Below, in pieces: positions 1-8,831 of a stretch of 64,000 nt of DNA. Below the pieces are notes generated by a model. It did no database searches. It was not told the origin of the DNA and worked only from the letters and a program-made list of their open reading frames with translations. The DNA is from Micavibrio sp964400125. Its GTDB lineage: Bacteria; Pseudomonadota; Alphaproteobacteria; Micavibrionales; Micavibrionaceae. Numbering within the stretch: position 1 is the first letter of the stretch; every line of letters begins with the position of its first letter. A program made the position numbers and the translations under genes. The stretch is taken from assembly GCA_964400125.1 (NCBI GenBank), contig CAYNSR010000010.1:1-64000 (forward strand). Direction: 5' to 3'.

Positions 1-53
1 CATCTATCTCGCCGCTGCCGTCCAGTGGTTGCTGTAATTGTCAACACGCCCTA

Positions 54-216
54 GCAGGCTGCTGAAAAATCCTCTCCGGCGTCATCGCGAGGCCACGCAG
101 TGGCCGTGGCGATCCGTAAAAATGCTGTAAATTCACGATTTCTGGATTGCCGCCCCTGTTCAAGCCGGGGGCAGGCTTCCTCGCAATGACGAAATACGGG
201 TTTTTCAGCAGCCTGC
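54..216. repeat. MITE-like dispersed repeat with 16-bp terminal inverted repeats
   Basis: The ends 54-69 and 201-216 are a perfect 16-bp inverted repeat (GCAGGCTGCTGAAAAA and its complement). Inside lies a second, imperfect inverted pair: CGTCATCGCGAGG near 79 against the complement of CCTCGCAATGACG near 180. The inner motif resembles the CGTCATTGCGAGG palindromic repeats scattered in many proteobacterial genomes (family knowledge). No coding capacity is credible. A further copy of the tip, CTAGCAGACTGCTG, lies at 288-301 just past the glmM stop, in the same orientation as 51-64. The stretch 217-287 also holds a small A/T hairpin (267-275 pairing with 280-288). Nothing else is recognisable in 1-314. 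Confidence 0.7.
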
Positions 217-314
217 CAGAGCATTGTCTGATGAGATTGGCTCAAAAATTGTCTCCATCATTCCCCGAATTTTTGCTTGCAAAAATTCTAGCAGACTGCT
301 GGCCAAGCCCGGAA

Positions 315-1691
315 TCAGGACGCGGCCTTCGCCGCCTGCTCGATGGCGATGCACAAATCACTTACCACCGATTCAACCAGTTCGGGATTATCCCCTTCCG
401 CCATGACGCGGATCAGCGATTCCGTGCCTGAGGGCCGCACGACCAGACGCCCGCTGCCGTTCAGGGTTTTTTCTGCCCTATCCATGGCCAGCCGGACCGT
501 TTCGGATTCCAGCGGCTTCAGGGTTTTTGGCCCGCCTTCGTAGCGGACATTTTTCAAAACCTGCGGCAGGGGCGTAAAGACGTTCAGGGCCGTCGAAGCA
601 GGATAGCTTTGCTGTTTCAAAACCGCCAGCACCTGCAATGCGGCCATCAACCCGTCGCCGGTCGTGCCGTAATCGGCCATGATGATATGGCCGGATTGTT
701 CGCCGCCCAGATTGATTCCGTCGCTGCGCATACGTTCAACCACATGGCGGTCGCCCACAGGCGTCCGCACCAGCTTCAACCCCGCCCCGGCCAGATACCG
801 TTCCAGCCCGAGATTCGACATGACCGTGGCGACAACGCCGCCGCCGCGCAATCGCCCGTCTTCGTACCATTTACGCCCGAGCAGGGCCATTAACTGGTCC
901 CCGTCGATGCGGTTGCCCTTTTCATCGACCATAATCAGGCGATCGGCATCACCATCAAGGGCAATCCCGAGATCGGCTTTTTCCGCGACAACGCGGTCCT
1001 GCAAGGCCTGTGTTGCGGTGGCGCCGCAACCAGCATTGATATTGCGGCCATTCGGGTAAATGCCCATCGGCACGACTTCGGCCTCCAGTTCCCAAAGCAC
1101 CTGCGGCGCGACCTTGTAGGCGGCCCCATGCGCGCAATCGACCACGATTTTCAAACCGTCCAGACTCAATCCCTTGGGGAAACTGTTTTTCAGGAATTCT
1201 ATATAACGCCCCTGCGCGTCTTCGAGGCGGCTGGCCTTGCCGATGAAATCAGGCTCCGGCAATTCCACCGACAAATCCTGATCGAGGCGGCCTTCGATAG
1301 CCTCCTCCAGCGCATCGGGGATCTTATAGCCATCGGAACCAAACAGCTTGATACCGTTATCTTCATACGGATTATGCGATGCAGAAATCATCACGCCGAC
1401 ATCGGCGCGTAAAGACCGGGTCAGCATGGCAATCGCCGGGGTCGGCATCGGGCCGACCAGAATCGTTTCCATGCCCATGGCAACGAACCCCGCCGCCATG
1501 GCTTCTTCCAGCATGTAGCCGGACAGGCGCGTATCCTTGCCGATGATCACACGGTTCTGGTGCAGGCCAACATGGTCATGCTGTAGCGACAGGGCCGTCG
1601 CCATCGCGACCTTCAGGGCCATGTCCGCCGTCATCGGGAACGTATTGGTGCGGCCACGAATACCGTCAGTGCCAAAATATTTACGGGTCAT
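315..1691 (-). CDS. glmM: Phosphoglucosamine mutase
   Basis: Converts glucosamine-6-phosphate to glucosamine-1-phosphate in the cytoplasm, on the way to UDP-GlcNAc for peptidoglycan and lipopolysaccharide. The 458-residue product begins MTRKYFGTDGIRG, the usual GlmM N-terminus, and has the active-site segment ISASHNP with the phosphoserine at S105, the metal loop DGDADR at 246-251, and a C-terminal phosphate-binding PSGTES near residue 424. Length is normal for the family. It is the last gene of the minus-strand run pal-cpoB-tilS-ftsH-membrane protein-glmM; proximity of ftsH and glmM is common in proteobacteria. No convincing U-tract terminator follows; the MITE-like repeat does. Confidence 0.97.
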   Translation of the reverse strand: MTRKYFGTDGIRGRTNTFPMTADMALKVAMATALSLQHDHVGLHQNRVIIGKDTRLSGYMLEEAMAAGFVAMGMETILVGPMPTPAIAMLTRSLRADVGVMISASHNPYEDNGIKLFGSDGYKIPDALEEAIEGRLDQDLSVELPEPDFIGKASRLEDAQGRYIEFLKNSFPKGLSLDGLKIVVDCAHGAAYKVAPQVLWELEAEVVPMGIYPNGRNINAGCGATATQALQDRVVAEKADLGIALDGDADRLIMVDEKGNRIDGDQLMALLGRKWYEDGRLRGGGVVATVMSNLGLERYLAGAGLKLVRTPVGDRHVVERMRSDGINLGGEQSGHIIMADYGTTGDGLMAALQVLAVLKQQSYPASTALNVFTPLPQVLKNVRYEGGPKTLKPLESETVRLAMDRAEKTLNGSGRLVVRPSGTESLIRVMAEGDNPELVESVVSDLCIAIEQAAKAAS

Positions 1692-1753
1692 GTTCTCTTA
1701 TATCAATCCTGAGGCCATAACAAAACGCTTATTTCCTGTCTGGGCCAGCCGCA

Positions 1754-2326
1754 TCAAAAGCTGAATAACGACAAAAGACCGCGTTGCATCACAAAAACCA
1801 GAATAATGACGCTCAGGAGATAAAAAACAGCGCGCAGCCACGATATTTGCAACAAGGTTTTCAGCACCATCGCGGAACACAGCATCGTATAAACGGTAAA
1901 GCACAGGAAAAACAAACCGGAAGCAAACAACGCCACATCGCCCTGCAACCATGTATAAACTGCCAGCATCACCAGAAACGGCAGAATCGTCGCCAGAGTC
2001 ATCCAGTTGCCAATCGTCACCGCCCGGAAAAAATGCCTGCCTTTTTGTTCGATACGGCAAAACAGGTAAACAGCAACAACGGTGACCGCCACCTGCACCG
2101 CCACAGCGAACACGAACTGCACCGGCGTCTGCATTTCCAGCCGCTCGATGGCGCGAACCATCATCTGGTCGAAAAAATAACTCAACGGCAATACAAGGAC
2201 GGGGATTAGGAAAGACAGCAGCATCGCGACAAAGCTGGGACTGAACCGCGCCACCGCGCCAGGCCGCAGCAGGAAAATCTCCAGCGTTCCCCTCAAGTGG
2301 TTTTGAACATGCCCCGCGACACTCAT
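1754..2326 (-). CDS. Small multi-spanning membrane protein, paralogue of the one at 20509
   Basis: A 190-residue hydrophobic protein with about five predicted membrane segments (roughly residues 30-52, 68-92, 103-127, 130-152, 163-182) and a short cytoplasmic N-terminus. I do not recognise a named family; the topology recalls Yip1-type proteins. It shares an ordered set of motifs with the 193-residue protein at 20509-21090: LRGTLE versus LLGTFE near the start, SFLIP followed by another hydrophobic run, and HFFR-x5-NW versus HFYR-x5-NW in mid-protein. It sits between ftsH (29 nt upstream) and glmM (62 nt downstream), so is probably co-transcribed with both. Start at 2326 has a GGGGGA stretch about 8 nt upstream. 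Confidence 0.75.
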   Translation of the reverse strand: MSVAGHVQNHLRGTLEIFLLRPGAVARFSPSFVAMLLSFLIPVLVLPLSYFFDQMMVRAIERLEMQTPVQFVFAVAVQVAVTVVAVYLFCRIEQKGRHFFRAVTIGNWMTLATILPFLVMLAVYTWLQGDVALFASGLFFLCFTVYTMLCSAMVLKTLLQISWLRAVFYLLSVIILVFVMQRGLLSLFSF

Positions 2327-2355
2327 GAATTATTCCCCCGCCGCCAAAGCAAATT

Positions 2356-4269
<1,914 letters not shown>

Positions 4270-4307
4270 GGGAATCCACACCTTCTCAAAAGAGCTTTCA
4301 TACGGTC

Positions 4308-4323
4308 TTATCCTACAGGATAA
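4308..4323. promoter_or_regulatory. Perfect 16-bp palindrome upstream of ftsH
   Basis: TTATCCT-AC-AGGATAA is a perfect inverted repeat of two 7-nt arms in the 117-nt gap between tilS and ftsH, 39-54 nt ahead of the proposed ftsH start. Its size and place suit a dimeric repressor or activator site, but I do not recognise the motif. Confidence 0.35.
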
Positions 4324-4386
4324 ATAGCGCATCTGTCCAAAAGGGCAAGCGAAATTGACAGAATCATCGTGACTTATGAAAGACGC

Positions 4387-5343
4387 TCAACTTTCTTTCC
4401 GGATCGTAAAAACCCCGGCCTTGGCACGGCAGGAAAAGATAAACCCGCCAAGCGTAAACGGGGTTGCCTTTGCCGGATCAGCAAAGGCCGCCCCCAGCAA
4501 CGTCTCCAGCCGTTCCAGTCGCGGGCCGTAACCATCAGCCCCCAGATCGGCAATCACCTTGCGCACGACGCGAATGCGAATCTCCTCCGGCGCGGAGACA
4601 AGATTTTCAAGACGAAGGCTGGCCGTGTCACCCTTCACGACGAGGGCGGACTCCATGATTTCCCGCGCGTAAAAATCCAGCGCCTCGCGCGCCCGTTGCA
4701 GGCGCGCCGCCGTCGTGGCCAACCGCTTTTCGCTCAACCCCTCCCGCTCCAGAACGGGGAGGGACTGGCGCAGGCGCACGCGGGCGTAATCGCGGTTTTC
4801 GTTGCTGCGATCTTGCACAAAGGGAATGCCATGTCCGGCGCAATAGGATTCAATCTCCGCCTTCGACAGGTTTAAAAACGGCCTGCACAAAAGCAGGTCC
4901 GTATCCTTGTACCGCACCTCCGCCCCCATCCCCGCCAGCCCGTCAAGGCCACTGCCCTTCGCAAGGCGGAACAAGAATGTCTCCGCCTGATCGGTCTGGT
5001 GATGGGCCAGATAAAGACGCTCAATTCCATGCGCCGCGCAAAACCCGACCATCAGTTCATAGCGCTTTTCCCGCGCCCGTTCCTGAATGGCGGTGGCGGG
5101 CTTGCGCCCCTTCCACTGCAAGACATGATGCGTGACCAGCGGCCAGTCCTTCACCCATACACCGACGGCGATTGCCTCGGTCGCAGATTCGGGGCGCAAG
5201 CCATGATCGACCGTCAGGGCATGAATCCGGATTTTCTTTTTCTGCCGCGATGCCTGTGTAGAAAGCTGGTGCAACAACGCCATACTGTCCGGACCACCGG
5301 ACACCGCGACGGCCAGAGCCTCCTGACCGAAGATTACTTGCAT
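4387..5343 (-). CDS. tilS: tRNA(Ile)-lysidine synthetase
   Basis: Modifies C34 of the AUA-decoding tRNA-Ile with lysine, changing both codon and amino-acid identity. The PP-loop ATPase motif AVSGGPDSMALL comes about 12 residues after the chosen start, and the lysidine-synthetase N-terminal domain continues through HHQTDQAETFLFRLAKGSGLDGLAGM and RPFLNLSKAEI. I chose ATG 5343 (318 residues) because it overlaps the cpoB stop by 10 nt and gives the usual short lead before the PP-loop; an in-frame ATG at 5433 would add 30 Arg-rich residues of no family resemblance. The C-terminal substrate domain is present but diverged. cpoB-tilS-ftsH is a common proteobacterial order. Confidence 0.93.
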   Translation of the reverse strand: MQVIFGQEALAVAVSGGPDSMALLHQLSTQASRQKKKIRIHALTVDHGLRPESATEAIAVGVWVKDWPLVTHHVLQWKGRKPATAIQERAREKRYELMVGFCAAHGIERLYLAHHQTDQAETFLFRLAKGSGLDGLAGMGAEVRYKDTDLLLCRPFLNLSKAEIESYCAGHGIPFVQDRSNENRDYARVRLRQSLPVLEREGLSEKRLATTAARLQRAREALDFYAREIMESALVVKGDTASLRLENLVSAPEEIRIRVVRKVIADLGADGYGPRLERLETLLGAAFADPAKATPFTLGGFIFSCRAKAGVFTIRKES

Positions 5344-6269
5344 CCCAGCCGTGCGCGCTCCTGCTCGCCGCGAGTCAGGACGGGCACGGAACCGGCGGGG
5401 TATTCCTTTTTCAATTGCCCCAGCGCCACGCACGCATCCTGCGTCTTGCCCATCCCGGCCAGAGACATGCCCAACTTCAGCAAATTGTCAGGGGCCTTGG
5501 TGCCTTGTGGGTATTTTTGATAGGATTCGGCGAAAACATAGGCGGCTTTTTGAAAATCGCCACGCACATAATGCGTCTCGCCCAGCCAGTACATCGCATT
5601 CGGCACCAGCGCATGGCCGGAATGGGTCTTTACAAAACGATCAAACGCAACTTCCGCACCGGCATAGTCCTGATTGCGCAACAGCGCATAGGCGGATTCA
5701 TATTCCACAGTGACCGGGTCCTGCGTCCCGGCCATGCCCATCTGCCCGAGTTGACCTGTGGGGACGCTTTCAACCGTTGCCGCCGCATTCGGATCGCCCA
5801 TGCCGAACCCGGCGCTTTCGGGGATCGTCACGCCCGGCTGGGTGATGATGCGCGTCTGGCTGGCCGTGCCGCCGCTATAGGGCTGGATTCCCGGGACGGG
5901 AGCAGGTGTCGCCATCATCCGGTTTTCAAGCGCCGTGATGCGTCCTTCAAGCTCCCTCAGGCGGCCAAGCTCGTAGTTTTGCTCCTCCATCCTGCCAGTC
6001 ATGCTCCGCATATCGTTTTCAATCTGGTCGAGACGCAGCAAAAGATTGGCCTGCGCGGCATCACTACCGCCCGTGCCGAAACCCGCCGGGGGTGTTTCAC
6101 CCTTGAAAATGGCGCGGCTCAATGTCTGGATTTCATTTTCAATCCGCTGCATCCGCGCATTGGCATCCCCGCTTTGCGCATTGGCCACCGCAACGGGTGC
6201 GAAAGCGAAAAGGGCGGTGACGGCCACCGTCTGTAGAATTTTCATTCCCTCGAAACGGATGCGCATCAT
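5334..6269 (-). CDS. cpoB: Cell division coordinator CpoB (YbgF), periplasmic coiled-coil/TPR protein
   Basis: Periplasmic partner of the Tol-Pal system that couples outer-membrane constriction to peptidoglycan synthesis in species studied. The 311-residue product has a signal peptide (hydrophobic core about residues 10-28, probable cleavage after ANA or AQ near 32), a coiled-coil region (about 36-55 and 75-125 with heptad Leu/Ile/Met), a Gly/Pro/Thr-rich linker, and a C-terminal block of TPR repeats from about residue 190 with the typical YWLGETHYVRGDF and FAESYQKYPQG segments. The start ATG 6269 has a strong AAGGAGG six bases upstream; a second ATG at 6245 is also possible. It follows pal by 42 nt, so the two are co-transcribed. 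Confidence 0.92.
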   Translation of the reverse strand: MMRIRFEGMKILQTVAVTALFAFAPVAVANAQSGDANARMQRIENEIQTLSRAIFKGETPPAGFGTGGSDAAQANLLLRLDQIENDMRSMTGRMEEQNYELGRLRELEGRITALENRMMATPAPVPGIQPYSGGTASQTRIITQPGVTIPESAGFGMGDPNAAATVESVPTGQLGQMGMAGTQDPVTVEYESAYALLRNQDYAGAEVAFDRFVKTHSGHALVPNAMYWLGETHYVRGDFQKAAYVFAESYQKYPQGTKAPDNLLKLGMSLAGMGKTQDACVALGQLKKEYPAGSVPVLTRGEQERARLGCK

Positions 6270-6311
6270 CGCCCCCTCCTTATATCAATGTATCTTTGCC
6301 CTGACGTCCGC

Positions 6312-6842
6312 CTATTCGACGACGGCGACACCACGGCGGTTTTGCGCCCAGGCTTCAGCGCTGGAGCCCATCACAGCCGGACGTTCCTTGCCGTAGCTGA
6401 CGGTGCTGACGCGGGACATATCGACGCCCTGCGCGGTCAGGTAGGTCTTGACCGCATTGGCGCGACGTTCACCCAGCGCGAGGTTGTATTCGCGCGTACC
6501 GCGTTCATCGCAATGGCCTTCGATGCTCAGGCGGACATTCGGGTAACGCTTCATCCATTCGGCCTGCTGGGCGACGATCTGCTGCGCTTCCGGGGTCAGC
6601 GAGTAGCTGTCATAGGCGAAGAAGACACGATCACCGATATTAACCACCAGATCCTGCTGCGATCCGGGGACCGGGCCGTACTGGCCCATGCCGTTCGGGT
6701 CCAGCGCACCGGCGGTCATGGAATCGGTCGTCTGTCCGATCTGGACCTGACCGACATCGGTTGCGGCGGTATCGTCCGTGGAGGAGCAGGCAGCCAGCGC
6801 CAGAACCATCCCCGTAACCATCAAAAGATTGCGCGTGCGCAT
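6312..6842 (-). CDS. pal: Peptidoglycan-associated lipoprotein Pal
   Basis: Outer-membrane lipoprotein that holds peptidoglycan through an OmpA-like domain and acts with TolB. The lipobox LALAAC gives a mature N-terminal Cys at about residue 19 of the ATG 6842 form (AAGGAG eight bases upstream; a GTG three codons earlier lacks that spacing). The OmpA C-terminal domain shows the hallmark IEGHCDERGTREYNLALGERRA and an NRRGV ending. Total 176 residues, normal for alphaproteobacterial Pal. tolQ, tolR, tolA and tolB, usually just upstream, are absent: the next gene upstream is a SirB1-like protein. The 266-nt gap 6843-7108 holds no gene; it probably contains the pal promoter, which I could not pin down. 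Confidence 0.96.
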   Translation of the reverse strand: MRTRNLLMVTGMVLALAACSSTDDTAATDVGQVQIGQTTDSMTAGALDPNGMGQYGPVPGSQQDLVVNIGDRVFFAYDSYSLTPEAQQIVAQQAEWMKRYPNVRLSIEGHCDERGTREYNLALGERRANAVKTYLTAQGVDMSRVSTVSYGKERPAVMGSSAEAWAQNRRGVAVVE

Positions 6843-7108
6843 CTTGAACACTCCTTCATTTCCTAAAACTGTGGGCCTATCAAAATCACTGAATGAAACC
6901 AGCAGGCTTCAGGACAGTTATTCTGCTTGAATCAATATGACGTATTCTCAGACCTTACAAGGCCTTGAAGCAATTCATAAACAGGCTTTAAGGCATGATT
7001 GGGGCGGGCTTTGGGTATTTTTAAGCACTTTTCTTAAACACACAAAGCGTGAAACTGTGGATAAGTTCCCTGCCCGCGCAAATATCACCCCCCTTTCGGG
7101 AAACCGGA

Positions 7109-7966
7109 TCAGTTCAAACTCTCCCTGATCTGCTGCAACAACAGGGCCGCTTCATGCCGATCGCGCGGATCGGGGGCCTTGCCGATGTAATCCTCGAGCG
7201 CGACAATTGCCTTTTGCAGGCGGTTGGTCCGCGCATACAGCACCCCGGCATCGAGCAGCAGGCGGTATTCCGCCGGGTCGATCGCCCGCATGGCTTCGAC
7301 CACGTTCAAGGCCCCTTCATAATCTTCGGCCTCGATGCGGCGCATCTTTATATTGTTTTGCAGACGGATCAAAATCGTGCGATTGCTGGCCGGTTCGTAA
7401 TACGCGGCGGAAAGTTCCGCGTTCGGCCCCAGACTTTGCTTGATTAACTGCCGCAGCTCAGGCGCGCCCAGAAGTGCGCATTGCGCGAACGGATCGAAAA
7501 TCAGCCGTGTGCCGCCATAATCCATGCGGCAGACGAAATGGCCGGGGATGTTCAGCCCATGCACCTGCCAGCCGAGATTGCGCCCGATCTGGATACACAA
7601 AATCGCCAGCGCAATCGGCATGCCGCGACGGCGGTCAATCACGCGCACCAGACTGGCATTTTGCAAATCGTCATAGGTGTCGTTGTCGCCGATATAGCCG
7701 TATTTATCGACCACAATATGTTTGAGCGCCGCAAGTTGCGTTTCTGCACCGTCTTTTGCCCCGGCGTCGACCAGCGCCTGATAGCGTTCCTGCACTTCCT
7801 CGCTGAGCCGTGCCAGATGCGTGGCATAACGATCAAGGGACAATCCGGGCTGTTCCAGCGCGGCAAGATAGATCGCCGTCTGGCCGAGATCGAGGGATTC
7901 ATCGCGCTGCGTGCCGATTGCCTGCAATGTTTCCATCAATCGGTCCGGATCGGCGATGCGGAGCAT
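7109..7966 (-). CDS. SirB1/transglutaminase-like family protein with C-terminal TPRs
   Basis: A 285-residue cytoplasmic protein of the SirB1 (UPF0162) family. The transglutaminase-like core is recognisable from the segments YDDLQNASLVRVIDRRRGMP and IGRNLGWQVHGLNIPGHFVCRM, which surround the family's conserved Gly/His region, and the C-terminal 80 residues form TPR-like helices (NIKMRRIEAEDYEGALNV and following). The biochemical role of the family is not established. Its ATG shares the A of the TGA stop of the upstream BON lipoprotein gene, so translation is coupled. Confidence 0.8.
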   Translation of the reverse strand: MLRIADPDRLMETLQAIGTQRDESLDLGQTAIYLAALEQPGLSLDRYATHLARLSEEVQERYQALVDAGAKDGAETQLAALKHIVVDKYGYIGDNDTYDDLQNASLVRVIDRRRGMPIALAILCIQIGRNLGWQVHGLNIPGHFVCRMDYGGTRLIFDPFAQCALLGAPELRQLIKQSLGPNAELSAAYYEPASNRTILIRLQNNIKMRRIEAEDYEGALNVVEAMRAIDPAEYRLLLDAGVLYARTNRLQKAIVALEDYIGKAPDPRDRHEAALLLQQIRESLN

Positions 7967-8694
7967 CAGTACCCCCCGTCCTGCGGGTTCATCATTTCCT
8001 CACGCTGCACCGAGGAGGGGATCGGCGCCATTTGCGTCCCTTGCGACGCCCCCTGTTCCCAGCTCGGCGCGGTCATGCTGCCGTCGGTTTGCACCTGCTG
8101 CCCCAGCGGCTTGACGTAGCTGATAACCTGCTTGACGTTCGGGATCGTCCGGGCAAGGCCGATCACCCGGTCCAGCTCTTCCTGCGACCGCGCCACACCC
8201 ATCAGGTAAACCGTACCGTTGACGGTATCGATGCTGTAATTGATCGACTGAATATTTTTTTCAAATGTCATCGCGGTGCGCAGGCGCGTGGTGATCCAGC
8301 CATCCTTGACGAATCCGCTGACGCCTTCCGAATTGGCGACACGGATTTCGTTAATCACCTGTTTGACCCCGTTTACCTGCCATGCCAGACGCACGGCCTC
8401 GACACGGTCATCCGGGTTTTGCACCGTTCCGGTAATCAGGACACGCCCCTGATCCACCGTCAGGTTCAACTTGGTAAAAGTATCAACCTTATAAGAAAAC
8501 CAGCGTTCGCTGATCATCGCCTTGATGCGCAGATCGGTTGCCGCAGAGGAGATTCCCCCCTCCTTCGCCGCAGCAATCCCCAAAGTCGCCCCGGCCCCCG
8601 CCGCCAGACCAATCGGGGAACAGGCAGATGCCCCCATCGCCGCAGCCAGCGCCAGACCAAAAACAAAAAAACGTATTTTTTCCATGTGAACCAT
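7966..8694 (-). CDS. Lipoprotein with two BON domains
   Basis: A 242-residue lipoprotein with signal sequence and lipobox GASAC (Cys at residue 25), followed by a Gly/Ala-rich stretch and two consecutive BON (OsmY-type) domains, about residues 50-115 (ending in a VNEIRVAN segment) and 125-195 (with VYLMGVARSQEELDRV and KQVISYV). BON proteins of this form bind phospholipid and support outer-membrane integrity in other proteobacteria (the DolP group, family knowledge). The C-terminal 40 residues are Gln/Pro-rich and look disordered. Start: ATG 8694 or ATG 8685; neither has a strong ribosome site. It overlaps the downstream SirB1-like gene by one base. Confidence 0.85.
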   Translation of the reverse strand: MVHMEKIRFFVFGLALAAAMGASACSPIGLAAGAGATLGIAAAKEGGISSAATDLRIKAMISERWFSYKVDTFTKLNLTVDQGRVLITGTVQNPDDRVEAVRLAWQVNGVKQVINEIRVANSEGVSGFVKDGWITTRLRTAMTFEKNIQSINYSIDTVNGTVYLMGVARSQEELDRVIGLARTIPNVKQVISYVKPLGQQVQTDGSMTAPSWEQGASQGTQMAPIPSSVQREEMMNPQDGGY

Positions 8695-8787
8695 TCCCGA
8701 ACGGGTGAACTGACAGGTCGAATCGTAGCGTCATTATAGTACGAAATTATGGCAGGTCGAGAATAACATAAGAAAATCATGATAATT

Positions 8788-8815
8788 CCCCCCTTCCCGT
8801 GCATGGGAAGGGGGG
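8788..8815. terminator. GC-rich hairpin between the vWA and BON genes
   Basis: 8788-8798 (six C, TT, three C) pairs with 8805-8815 to form an 11-bp stem with a GTGCAT loop, 17 nt beyond the vWA stop. On the minus strand it is followed by an A/T-rich but not T-run sequence, so it is a likely though not classical terminator for the sigma/vWA operon. The 137-nt gap also contains the upstream region of the BON lipoprotein gene. Confidence 0.5.
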
Positions 8816-8831
8816 GGAAAGGCACAAACCT

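Noticed and set aside
5344..5433. Longer N-terminus for TilS
   Set aside because: The added 30 residues are Arg/Ala-rich, lie fully inside cpoB, and precede the conserved PP-loop by more than in any TilS I know.
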